DNA of 30,951 bases. Origin: CAYWHE01 sp964458125. GTDB taxonomy: Bacteria; Bacteroidota; Bacteroidia; AKYH767-A; OLB10. The translations under genes and the position numbers were made by a program. The notes below the pieces were generated by a model. The model saw only the letters and a list, made by a program, of their open reading frames with translations, ran no database searches and had not been told where the DNA came from. This document shows, piece by piece, positions 16,682 to 24,662 of the stretch. The stretch spans positions 1 to 30,951 of the forward strand of contig CAYWHE010000015.1 in the NCBI GenBank assembly GCA_964458125.1, in the 5' to 3' direction. Position 1 is the stretch's first letter. Each line of letters begins with the position of its first letter.

Positions 16682-17104
16682 ATGGCCAAATCCGTATTAC
16701 GAATTCAGTATGAGTATCCCTTTGAAGTGGTTGGAATAGCCAGCAGTGTCAGGGAATACCGGCTTTGCCATCACCTGAACCGCGTGATGAGGCTGAACCT
16801 GATCCGCCGGGAAGACCTGGAAATCATCCTGAACAAGCAGGGCGATGATGCCCGTTTTATTCTTTTCGAACAGGAAGCAGAAGAGGATGAAAAGGTGATG
16901 CTCATTGGGAATAAAGGAAACAAGGCCTGGTTTTTTCCCGAAATCAGAAATGTGGATTACCTGCTGGTGTTCCATGAACCAGGTAGTTTATTCGAAAAAC
17001 CGGCTATCCTGAAGCAATTACGTGAAATAGAAGTCATCACAGGGGCCTACGACATAGACTTTGAAAAACTGAAATCGAAGGAGAACCTGTTGTACCTGGT
17101 ATAA
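16682..17104 (+). CDS. IPExxxVDY-family protein
   Basis: 140 residues, soluble, with no signal peptide or membrane segment. The name-giving motif is present as FPEIRNVDYLLVFH (about residues 84-97), with Phe in place of the first Ile. The family is small, nearly confined to Bacteroidota and of unknown function; it often sits beside pyruvate kinase. Here the stop codon TAA overlaps the next ATG by one base (TAATG), so the two are translationally coupled, which supports a functional link to pyruvate kinase, such as regulation or stability. That link is inference. The start at 16682 fits a promoter ending only 17 bases upstream. Confidence 0.85.
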   Translation: MAKSVLRIQYEYPFEVVGIASSVREYRLCHHLNRVMRLNLIRREDLEIILNKQGDDARFILFEQEAEEDEKVMLIGNKGNKAWFFPEIRNVDYLLVFHEPGSLFEKPAILKQLREIEVITGAYDIDFEKLKSKENLLYLV

Positions 17105-18543
17105 TGGAAAAAAGGAAAAGAGAAAACCGTACAAAAATTATCGCCACCCTGGGACCGGCTTCAGCCGATGAACAGGTGCTGAAACAGATGATCCATGCCG
17201 GTGTGAATGTATGCAGGATTAACGGATCGCATGGCAGCCACCACGAACAAAAAATGCTGATCAGCATGGTTCGTCATATCAATGAAGAAACCGGTGGTCA
17301 TACTGCAATCCTGTACGATTTGCAGGGTCCCAAACTGAGAATAGGAGATCTGCCTCCGGAAGGGATGTTCCTGGAACCTGGACATGAGCTGTTGCTGAAC
17401 ACGCAAAAAAAGGAAGCCGGTAAAAACGAAGTGTTTGTCCAGTATCCCGACATCGGTAAGGATGTGAAAAAGGGTGAAATAATTCTGGTGGATGACGGCC
17501 GGATTGCGCTCCGGGTCGAACAGGTGAATGATCACAGCAGTGTGAAGACAGTAGTGGTTCATGGGGGTCTGTTAACTTCCCGGAAGGGAATAAACCTGCC
17601 GGACACCAAAATTTCTCTTCCTTCCCTGACGCCTAAGGACCTGGCTGACCTTTCCTTTGCTCTTGACCATAATGTGGAATGGATAGGACTTTCATTCGTG
17701 CGTTCTTCCCGTGATATCCTGGAGCTGAAAAAAATAATTACCGAAAGAGAAAAAACAGCCAGGGTCATTGCCAAGATCGAAAAACCGGAAGCCCTGGTCG
17801 ACATCAGCGCGATTATTGATCTGACCGACGGCCTGATGGTGGCTCGCGGTGATCTGGGTGTTGAAATGCCCATGGAACAGGTGCCGCTGATTCAAAAGGA
17901 TCTGGTCCGGAAATGCATCGATGCTTCCAAACCCGTGATCATCGCCACCCAGATGATGGAAAGCATGATTACCAATTTTCGTCCCACGCGTGCGGAAGTC
18001 AACGATGTTGCCAATGCCGTGCTGGACGGTGCAGATGCGCTGATGCTGAGTGCGGAAACTTCGGTTGGAAAATTCCCGGTTCAGGTTATTGAGTACATGC
18101 ATAAAATCATCACCATGAGCGAATCGGAGCATGGAATCTATTACCGCGGAACTCCGCCCGTCAGAAACACGCCTTCCTTTATTTCTGATACCATCAGTTT
18201 CAATGCCTGCATCATGGCCAAACATGCCGGCGCCACGATGATCACGGCCATGACCCATTCGGGCTATACGGCATTTGAACTGTCGAGCCAGCGTCCCGAG
18301 GCCTCCATCCTGATCTTTACAGATAACCGCTCCCTGTTGAATACCCTGAGCATGGTATGGGGCGTGCAGGGTTTTTTTTATGATAAGTACGAAAGCACCG
18401 ATACCACCATCAGTGACATCAAGGCCTTTCTGAAGGAAGGGGAATTTGTGAAGAAAAACGACCTGGTGATTCATGTTTCCAGCACGCCTTTGCATGTAAA
18501 GGGAACAGCGAATACGCTCAAACTGATCCTGGTGGATGAATGA
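17104..18543 (+). CDS. pyk: Pyruvate kinase
   Basis: 479 residues, full length. Catalyses phosphoenolpyruvate + ADP to pyruvate + ATP, the last step of glycolysis, in the cytoplasm. Visible marks: TKIIATLGPAS (10-20), CRINGSHG (R38, N40, S42, H43; the family usually has R-L-N-F-S-H), the B-domain VDDGRIALRV, the lysine/metal site VIAKIEKPEALVDI, ARGDLGVEM, KPVIIATQMMESM and the adenine-side motif RAEVNDVANAVLDGADALML. The C-terminal effector region is present. Around residue 72 the segment DLQGPKLRIG carries Leu, Gln, Lys and Ile at the positions that distinguish K+-independent from K+-dependent enzymes, so K+-independence is predicted. It is coupled to the gene before (TAATG), and M42 follows 40 bases later. 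Confidence 0.96.
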   Translation: MEKRKRENRTKIIATLGPASADEQVLKQMIHAGVNVCRINGSHGSHHEQKMLISMVRHINEETGGHTAILYDLQGPKLRIGDLPPEGMFLEPGHELLLNTQKKEAGKNEVFVQYPDIGKDVKKGEIILVDDGRIALRVEQVNDHSSVKTVVVHGGLLTSRKGINLPDTKISLPSLTPKDLADLSFALDHNVEWIGLSFVRSSRDILELKKIITEREKTARVIAKIEKPEALVDISAIIDLTDGLMVARGDLGVEMPMEQVPLIQKDLVRKCIDASKPVIIATQMMESMITNFRPTRAEVNDVANAVLDGADALMLSAETSVGKFPVQVIEYMHKIITMSESEHGIYYRGTPPVRNTPSFISDTISFNACIMAKHAGATMITAMTHSGYTAFELSSQRPEASILIFTDNRSLLNTLSMVWGVQGFFYDKYESTDTTISDIKAFLKEGEFVKKNDLVIHVSSTPLHVKGTANTLKLILVDE

Positions 18544-18583
18544 AAAGTAACGAATATATCGAAACCAAGAGCTTAACAACGAC

Positions 18584-19630
18584 ATGGCACTGAACCTGAA
18601 ACTGCTGAAGGAAATCTGTGAAACACCCGGTGCGCCGGGATTTGAAAACGAAATCCGGGAACTGGTCCTGAGGGAAACAAAAAAATTCCCCGTGGAAACT
18701 TCCATTGATAAGATGGGCAATGTAACCCTGATGAAAAAGGGAAAGCAACGGAAAAAAGTGATGGCGGCGGCCCACATGGATGAAATTGGTTTTATAGCCA
18801 CCCATATTGACGACAAAGGATTTGTGCGGTTTCATACCCTGGGCGGTTTTGACCCCAAAACACTTACCGCTCAGCGGGTTGTGATCAGGGGAAAAAAGGA
18901 CCTGATTGGTGTAATGGGCTCCAAGCCCATTCATGTGATGACTCCTGAGGAACGCAATAAGCCGGCCCAGATCAGCGACTTCTTTATTGACCTGGGCATG
19001 CCGTACAAGGAAACCATCAAATGGGTGAGGGTAGGCGATCCCATAACCCGTGAACGGCAGTTCATCGAGATGGGTGAATGTGTGAACTGCAAGTCCATCG
19101 ACAACAGGATTTCCGTATTCATACTGCTCGAAACACTTCGTATAGTAAAAACGTTACCATACGATTTTTATGCCGTTTTTACGGTGCAGGAGGAGGTGGG
19201 TCTGCGCGGTGCCTCGGTGGCCGCCCATCATATTGAGCCTGATTTCGGCATCGGCCTGGATACCACCATTGCCTACGATGTTCCCGGCGCGCAGCCCCAT
19301 GAAATGGTGACCCGCCTCGGGGAAGGAGCGGCCATTAAAATCATGGATTCTTCCACCATCTGCGATTCGCGCATGGTCCGTTTCATGCAGCATACGGCCG
19401 AAAAACATAAAATTAAATGGCAGCACGAGGTGCTCACCGCAGGCGGCACCGATACGGCCGGCATTCAGCGGCATGGAAAAACAGGCGCCATTGCCGGGGC
19501 CATTTCCATTCCAACCCGGCATATTCACCAGGTCATCGAAATGGCCCATAAGGCCGATATAGCTTCAGCCATCAGTTTGTTAAAAGGCTGTCTGGAAGAA
19601 CTGGACCGGTTTGACATGAACTGGAAATGA
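18584..19630 (+). CDS. M42-family metallo-aminopeptidase
   Basis: 348 residues, the usual length. M42 enzymes are dinuclear zinc or cobalt aminopeptidases (glutamyl/leucyl types) that form tetrahedral dodecamers in the cytoplasm and clear peptides. Metal and catalytic residues are recognisable: AAHMDEIGF (H64, D66), CKSIDNRISV (bridging D173; most relatives have Asp-Asp-Arg, here Asp-Asn-Arg), VQEEVGLRGA (catalytic E203, metal E204), GLDTTIAYD (D226), and PTRHIHQVIE (H315). No signal peptide. It is third in the IPExxxVDY-pyk operon, 40 bases after pyk. Substrate preference cannot be told from the sequence. The ATG at 18584 fits, since the conserved LLKEICETPGAPGFE follows immediately. Confidence 0.95.
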   Translation: MALNLKLLKEICETPGAPGFENEIRELVLRETKKFPVETSIDKMGNVTLMKKGKQRKKVMAAAHMDEIGFIATHIDDKGFVRFHTLGGFDPKTLTAQRVVIRGKKDLIGVMGSKPIHVMTPEERNKPAQISDFFIDLGMPYKETIKWVRVGDPITRERQFIEMGECVNCKSIDNRISVFILLETLRIVKTLPYDFYAVFTVQEEVGLRGASVAAHHIEPDFGIGLDTTIAYDVPGAQPHEMVTRLGEGAAIKIMDSSTICDSRMVRFMQHTAEKHKIKWQHEVLTAGGTDTAGIQRHGKTGAIAGAISIPTRHIHQVIEMAHKADIASAISLLKGCLEELDRFDMNWK

Positions 19631-19696
19631 GCCCATAGACGGGATAAATCCGTCAACAGCGGGCAGCATTGAAATGGATGTTGATGAGTTGGGCAG

Positions 19697-20311
19697 TTAG
19701 TCCTTGCAGACACAACTGGGCGAAAAATAAACCATGCAATTAGGGATCAGCTGCATGATATGCTGCTGTTCATCATCGGTGAACAGGATGCCCCGGAGTT
19801 CCAGCACCTGCAGGTTTTTCAGGTTTTTGACCGTTTCGGGCAGACTGTCAATTTCATTGTCCCATAATTCCAGCCGTTCCAGGTTAACCAGGGCGCCGGT
19901 TTCATTGGGAAGGGTGACCAGGAGGTTTCTGTTCAGTTCAAGTATTTCCAGGTTTTGAAGCCTGCCAATCGATGAAGGGAGTGTTTTCATCCTGTTGTTG
20001 GAAGCTTTTAATATTTTCAGGTTACTTAGCGATCCGATTTGTTCGGGCAGGGTGATAAGCTGGTTCCGGCTGAGGTTCAGTTCATAGAGATTTTTAAACA
20101 GGAACACTTCCCCGGGGACTTCCTTAAGTTTCTTCCTGCTCAGGTCCAGCCTGAACACCGAATCGGGGTTCAGACGCGCGGCGGCAAGCGAGGTAAAAAC
20201 TTTGTCGGAAGCAGCGGCAGGCCCCGCTGCTTCCTCCTCTTCCTGCCCGCTGACCAGGCAGGGGAGAAACATAAAAATAAAAATAAAAGGGAATGCAGTT
20301 TGAATTTTCAT
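19697..20311 (-). CDS. Secreted leucine-rich-repeat protein
   Basis: 204 residues. A signal peptide (1-22, ending LVSGQ) is followed by an acidic linker (EEEEAAG) and about six 23-residue leucine-rich repeats of the L-x-x-L-x-L-x-x-N-x-L-x-x-L-P type (NQLITLPEQIGSLSNLKIL, NRNLLVTLPNETGALVNLE). The C-terminus contains a Cys-x-Cys pair (SPSCVCKD), and no T9SS sorting domain is present. Such repeats usually bind other proteins; the partner is unknown. It starts 32 bases after the ribF stop on the same strand and shares its transcript. It is convergent with the M42 gene, 66 bases apart, with only a weak hairpin between them. Confidence 0.85.
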   Translation of the reverse strand: MKIQTAFPFIFIFMFLPCLVSGQEEEEAAGPAAASDKVFTSLAAARLNPDSVFRLDLSRKKLKEVPGEVFLFKNLYELNLSRNQLITLPEQIGSLSNLKILKASNNRMKTLPSSIGRLQNLEILELNRNLLVTLPNETGALVNLERLELWDNEIDSLPETVKNLKNLQVLELRGILFTDDEQQHIMQLIPNCMVYFSPSCVCKD

Positions 20312-20343
20312 CCGTTGGTGTCTGGCAGATTATAACGAATGAA

Positions 20344-21270
20344 TCAGGCTAAATGTTTTATAGCCAGATCCTTGTCCTGCAACATTTGAATGCGAAGCTC
20401 CTCGGCACTTGAAAATTTCCGATCCGGGCGAATAAAACTATTGAAATGAACCCGGATGCTTTCCCCATAAATATCCTGATCGAAATTGAAAATATGAACC
20501 TCGATACTGCGGAGACCATTGTCGAAGGTTGGCCGGTTGCCGATGCTTAAAACGCCTTTCAGACAGGATCCCCGGATTTCAACTTGAACCGCATAAACTC
20601 CGTTGGCCGGAATCAACTTGTAATTCTCGGGTACCTCGATATTGGCCGTTGGGAAACCCAAAGTACGGCCGATTTGCCTGCCACGGACAACCTTTCCACC
20701 CAGGTTATAGGCATAGCCCAGGAAGCTGTTGGCGGTTTCCATATCGCCTGATAATAAAGCCTTCCGGATTTTGGTAGAACTGATGGCCACATCGTTGATG
20801 TCCTGCTCGGGAATTTTTTCAACTTCATAATTATAAAGCGCAGAAAGTTCGAGCAATTCACTGAAAGAACCTTCCCGGTTCCGGCCGAAATGATGGTCGT
20901 AACCGATAACCAGTTTTTTAGTGCCGATTTTATTGACCAGGATATCACGCACAAACTCCGTTGAACTCATCCTTGAAAATTCCCTGGAAAAGGGATGAAT
21001 GAGCAAATGACCGACCCCCGATTTCTCCAGGAGGGCAATTTTTTCATCCAGCGTATTCAGCAGCATAATGTCGTTATCCTCCGGAAAGAGTACCATACGT
21101 GGATGAGGAAAAAAAGTCAGTACAACCACCTCGCCCTTGGTAACGGCAGCAATTTCATTCAACCTGGAAATGATTTTCTGGTGACCTACGTGCACACCGT
21201 CAAAAGTGCCAATGGTAACAATGGCATTGGAAAGCCTGCTGAACGCTTCCAGGGATCGGTATAGTTTCAT
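20344..21270 (-). CDS. ribF: Bifunctional riboflavin kinase / FAD synthetase
   Basis: 308 residues from the ATG at 21268-21270. Makes FMN from riboflavin and ATP, then FAD from FMN and ATP. The N-terminal adenylyltransferase domain has GTFDGVHVGHQKII with the HxGH site (27-30) and GYDHHFGRNREGSF (123-136). The C-terminal flavokinase domain has GRTLGFPTANI (201-211), the P-A-N-G-V-Y-A-V strand (221-228) and GNRPTFDNG. An in-frame upstream TTG at 21300 would add ten residues (MWLYCSPVTE), but it overlaps the -7 promoter box at 21298-21305, so the ATG is chosen. The LRR gene follows 32 bases downstream. Confidence 0.95.
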   Translation of the reverse strand: MKLYRSLEAFSRLSNAIVTIGTFDGVHVGHQKIISRLNEIAAVTKGEVVVLTFFPHPRMVLFPEDNDIMLLNTLDEKIALLEKSGVGHLLIHPFSREFSRMSSTEFVRDILVNKIGTKKLVIGYDHHFGRNREGSFSELLELSALYNYEVEKIPEQDINDVAISSTKIRKALLSGDMETANSFLGYAYNLGGKVVRGRQIGRTLGFPTANIEVPENYKLIPANGVYAVQVEIRGSCLKGVLSIGNRPTFDNGLRSIEVHIFNFDQDIYGESIRVHFNSFIRPDRKFSSAEELRIQMLQDKDLAIKHLA

Positions 21271-21297
21271 TTCGGTAACCGGGCTGCAATAAAGCCA

Positions 21298-21305
21298 CAA
21301 AGATA
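21298..21305 (-). promoter_or_regulatory. Bacteroidota -7 promoter box for ribF
   Basis: On the minus strand this reads TATCTTTG, matching TAnnTTTG at all six defined bases. It lies 28 bases upstream of the ATG at 21270. No good -33 TTTG was found at the usual distance. Confidence 0.5.
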
Positions 21306-21589
21306 ATCAACCCGGCCAACCATGGAAGAGTAAAGATGGGCGTTGGCGGTGCAGGAAGTTCATTCAACGGGAATGTCATTCAATACCCTGAAAGACAGGC
21401 CATATGCCGATAACCAGGCCGTAAATTGAGTGGAATGGATTCCGGTTGTCTTAACTTTATCATAATCCAATGTTAATTCTGACTTTATTAAAAAGCAACC
21501 TGTTTAACGGACTTTTGTGCGCGTCTAATCACGCTCTGGTTCTCAGGCGGCAATCAGAATCCATTCGTTAACATTATAAACCAATAAAC
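21306..21589. other. Non-coding stretch between divergent ribF and the first head-domain gene
   Basis: No supported gene on either strand. A partial -7-like GACTTTTG (5 of 6 bases) sits at 21510-21517, a possible promoter for the gene at 21590, but no -33 element fits. Nothing else was recognised. Confidence 0.4.
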
Positions 21590-23434
21590 ATGAAAAAAAA
21601 TCTATTAGCTTTTGTATTTATGCTGACCGCGTTGTATGCAACAGCGCAAAACGGCCTGGAAAATATTATTGTTGAAAAGTACTACATTTCCAACGCAGCT
21701 GATGCTGCAGGAAGTATCGGATCGTTGCCGGCCGGATCGGTGACCTATCGCCTATATGCGGATATGCTTCCCGGCTACCGTTTTCAGGCCGCCTATGGGG
21801 TGCCGGGCCATACCCTGACCATTGCCACCACCACTACATTCTTTAACAACGAAGATTATGGCGCGAGTACGCCTGCCTTTTCCAAAACAAACGCGGCTAA
21901 AAATTCAGTCATGCTGGATTCATGGTTGTCTGTAGGAGCTGCCTGCAGTGCGAATTTCGGGATTCTTAAATCGGAAGATAATGTTTCCGGTGGCGCTACG
22001 GTAGTCAACAACACCACTCCCCAGATTCTTCAGAATGCGGATCCGCTGGCCGGCATTCCGCTAACCACACAGGATGGAATTTACGCCGGTACACCGGAAG
22101 CGGTTACGTTTGTCGGCATCACGGCCACCGATCTCAATGTTTTTGATGCCACCAGCCAGGCCGGAAATATATTCACCACCAGCAACGGTTCCTGGGCGGC
22201 ATTAAACGGAGCGCCGGGCCCCATCCCGGCAACCAACCGGGTGCTGATTGCGCAATTAACCACGACAGGCTGTCTTTCATTTGAGCTTAACATTCAGATC
22301 GGAACGCCAAACGGGGGTGTGGAAAACTATGTCGCTAAAAATCCGGTGGGTAATGAGATCGTCCTGCCTTCCCTGACCTATGGAGGTCCCGCTACGGTTG
22401 CCGTAACCGCCAATCCATCCGGTGCAATATGTTCCGGTACCAGCGTAACTTTTACTGCTACCCCGTCCAATGCCGGAGCATCTGTTTCCTATCAATGGAA
22501 AAAGAACGGCTCCAATGTGGGTACCAACAGCCCGACCTATACGCCCGGATCACTGGCCAATGGCAATACCATTAAATGCGTGATAACCACCTCCGGTACC
22601 TGTGTAACCGGAAGCCCGGCCACTTCAAACATCATTACCATGACGGTCAATTCGAATCCCTCCGCTACAATTACGGTCAACGGTCCGACCACGTATTGTT
22701 CGGGTACAACTCCCCTGACCCTGACAGCCAATTCAGGGGCCGGTCTTTCGTACCAGTGGAAAAAAGGAACCACTTCGATCGCGGGAGCAACCGGTATCAA
22801 CTATGCTCCGACCTCCAGCGGCACCTATACTTACAAGGTTCAGGTGATCAATGCCAATGGATGCACCAGGTTATCTTCCGGCGTATCCGTAACCGTTAAC
22901 TCGCTGCCCTCAGCCACCATAACGGCCCAGGGCCCGACCACCTTCTGCGCAGGAGACAGTGTGATTTTAACAGCCAATTCCGGTACCGGATTTCTGTATC
23001 AGTGGAAGAAAAACAACACCAACATTTCGGGAGCTACGAATCAGAATTATACAGCCAAAACCGGCGGATCCTATAAGGTGAAGGTTACGAAGACCAACGG
23101 TTGTTCCAAAGTCTCCAGCGGAAAAACCGTTACTGTCAACTGCCGCAACGGTAACCTGACGCCTTCCGAACAGGAGAGTCCGCTCAGCCTTTACCCGAAT
23201 CCGGCCAATGGGGATTTTTCAATCTCGCTGAATCTGGAAGAAACGGAAGAAGGTATGGCCCATATCCAGCTGATGAATGTTCTCGGCAAACTGGTAATGG
23301 AATTTGACAAGCCGGTTTCTGAAGGACAATTACAGCATGATTTCAAGCTGGCCGGCATGCAGGAAAAGGGCGTTTATTTTATCCGCGTCATTTTCAATAG
23401 CCGGGAGTATAATGAAAAAGCCGTCATTCAGTAA
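21590..23434 (+). CDS. Secreted head-domain paralogue 1, with three Ig-like domains and T9SS sorting domain
   Basis: 614 residues. Signal peptide (1-19, ending YATAQ-N). Residues about 20-264 form a domain shared with the genes at 23559, 24663 and 29048; it opens NGLENIIVEKYY and contains FFNNED, VMLDSWLSVGAA, NGSWAALNG and FELNIQIGTPNGGVENYVAK. I do not recognise this domain as a named family. Three Ig-like domains follow (about 265-517), in the same style as those in the 7546 and 10683 proteins (SYQWKKN, GATNQNYTAKTGGSY). The C-terminal about 80 residues (LSLYPNPANGDFSI ... YNEKAVIQ) are a T9SS type A sorting domain. This is the longest tail in the set. Function unknown; likely surface-exposed. 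First gene of the same-strand array; a hairpin terminator follows. Confidence 0.88.
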   Translation: MKKNLLAFVFMLTALYATAQNGLENIIVEKYYISNAADAAGSIGSLPAGSVTYRLYADMLPGYRFQAAYGVPGHTLTIATTTTFFNNEDYGASTPAFSKTNAAKNSVMLDSWLSVGAACSANFGILKSEDNVSGGATVVNNTTPQILQNADPLAGIPLTTQDGIYAGTPEAVTFVGITATDLNVFDATSQAGNIFTTSNGSWAALNGAPGPIPATNRVLIAQLTTTGCLSFELNIQIGTPNGGVENYVAKNPVGNEIVLPSLTYGGPATVAVTANPSGAICSGTSVTFTATPSNAGASVSYQWKKNGSNVGTNSPTYTPGSLANGNTIKCVITTSGTCVTGSPATSNIITMTVNSNPSATITVNGPTTYCSGTTPLTLTANSGAGLSYQWKKGTTSIAGATGINYAPTSSGTYTYKVQVINANGCTRLSSGVSVTVNSLPSATITAQGPTTFCAGDSVILTANSGTGFLYQWKKNNTNISGATNQNYTAKTGGSYKVKVTKTNGCSKVSSGKTVTVNCRNGNLTPSEQESPLSLYPNPANGDFSISLNLEETEEGMAHIQLMNVLGKLVMEFDKPVSEGQLQHDFKLAGMQEKGVYFIRVIFNSREYNEKAVIQ

Positions 23435-23472
23435 TCAGGGTCTACCGGGCCGGTTTCCGGATTGAAAAACAG

Positions 23473-23532
23473 GCTACTGCCTGAAAGCGTTTAACGCCGT
23501 TGTCAACGGAGCGCTTTCCGGCAGTAGCTTTT
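23473..23532 (+). terminator. Long hairpin terminator between paralogues 1 and 2
   Basis: A 17-base stem (23473-23489 pairs with 23512-23528, one mismatch) is followed by TTTT at 23529-23532. The 22-base loop can itself form a small hairpin (CCGTT/AACGG). It ends 26 bases before the ATG at 23559, so paralogue 2 would need its own start site or readthrough. Confidence 0.7.
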
Positions 23533-23558
23533 CTATGGCAGCAAATTTACAGTACGAG

Positions 23559-24410
23559 ATGAAAAAAATAAAGCACATAATTCCTTACCCGATCCTGTTA
23601 TTGGTCCTTCAAACCCTTTCCATGGCGCAGGGGCTGGAGGGAATCATTATTGAAAAATATTATGTTTCCGGTGAGAGGGACACCACGGCAAACAATTTTG
23701 GCGGAAAACTTCCGGTAGGTTCCGTAACATACCGCATCTATGCCGACCTGTTGCCGGACTATAAATTTCAGGCCGTTTTTGGAATACCGGGACATGAACT
23801 GCGGATGGAAACGACCACAAAATTTTTTAACAATGAAGAATTCGGCGGGGTAATCGCCAATGTGATTCCCGAACGTGTGCTGGGGAACCATACCGTCATG
23901 CTGGATTCATGGCTGTCGGCAGGGGCTGCCTCAGAGGGAAACATGGGGATTTTAAAAGCGGATGACAACGAGGCGGAGACTGTTGTTAACCGGAACGGCC
24001 TATTGCAGAATGAAAGCCCTGCCGCAGGCCTCCCGCTCCGAAAAAGGGATGGATTGATACCGGGCGAAATTCCGGCCGTAACTTCCTTCGGAGTCGATTC
24101 CATCGTGGATGTTTTTAAAAATAAAACAACCGGATCCACCTTTGTCACATCCAACGGATCATGGGCCTGCATGAAAGGATCCAGCGGCCCGACATCGGAT
24201 AACCGGGTTCTCCTGGCTCAGCTCACCACGGACGGCATTCTGACACTGGAACTGAATATCCAGATTGGAACACCGGAAGGAGGAATGGAACGTTACGTTG
24301 CAAAAAACCCGTCCGGGGTTGAAAAACTGCATGCCGGACTCACGTATGTTTCCGGCAAAAGGAACCTTCCTGCCAAAATGCCGGGCAGCTTAAATCCCGG
24401 TAAGCGATAA
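23559..24410 (+). CDS. Secreted head-domain paralogue 2, no sorting domain
   Basis: 283 residues. An ATG at 23535 is also in frame, but it adds MAANLQYE ahead of a normal signal peptide and begins three bases after the terminator T-run, so the ATG at 23559 (MKKIKHIIPYPILLLVLQTL ... SMAQG) is preferred. The head domain is close to paralogues 1 and 3: GLEGIIIEKYYVSG, RIYADLLPDYKFQA, FFNNEEFG, VMLDSWLSAGAA and ELNIQIGTPEGG. The protein stops soon after the domain, with a short basic end (YVSGKRNLPAKM ... PGKR), and has neither Ig domains nor a T9SS sorting domain. No remnant of one was seen after the stop, so this looks like a real shorter version, not a frameshift. It may remain in the periplasm or leave by another route. 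Function unknown. Confidence 0.82.
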   Translation: MKKIKHIIPYPILLLVLQTLSMAQGLEGIIIEKYYVSGERDTTANNFGGKLPVGSVTYRIYADLLPDYKFQAVFGIPGHELRMETTTKFFNNEEFGGVIANVIPERVLGNHTVMLDSWLSAGAASEGNMGILKADDNEAETVVNRNGLLQNESPAAGLPLRKRDGLIPGEIPAVTSFGVDSIVDVFKNKTTGSTFVTSNGSWACMKGSSGPTSDNRVLLAQLTTDGILTLELNIQIGTPEGGMERYVAKNPSGVEKLHAGLTYVSGKRNLPAKMPGSLNPGKR

Positions 24411-24662
24411 CCTGATACAGGCGCTGCCGTATTTTCGGAAGGCGCTCAAACATAATTTTTTCCGTCGGATCAAAACAGGCCTCAATAACCTAAACTTAAT
24501 ATATTCTTAATGGAAGCATGAAGACCTGCACATGTTAATTGGTGAAATTTGCGGCCAGTTCAGGGATATCCGCCTCAGTAGTAAGATTCCTTCCGGATCC
24601 CGGCCATGCAAATCAACTAACAATACCGGGTATTCCGGCTACACCATAAAAAAAACAACCTG

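Noticed and set aside
17692..18816. A 374-residue minus-strand frame across pyk and the M42 gene
   Set aside because: It spans two well-supported genes on the opposite strand and has no family resemblance or promoter; low-complexity His/Phe/Arg composition is typical of antisense frames.
19638..19654. Small hairpin GACGG/CCGTC between the convergent M42 and LRR genes
   Set aside because: Only 5 bp with no T-run on either side; not enough to call a terminator.
21271..21300. Upstream TTG start of ribF (adds ten residues)
   Set aside because: The TTG overlaps a perfect -7 promoter box at 21298-21305, and the added residues do not resemble RibF. The ATG at 21270 gives the usual length.
23535..23558. 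Upstream ATG of paralogue 2
   Set aside because: It begins three bases after the terminator T-run and puts eight residues before a normal signal peptide. The ATG at 23559 fits the signal peptide as in its paralogues.
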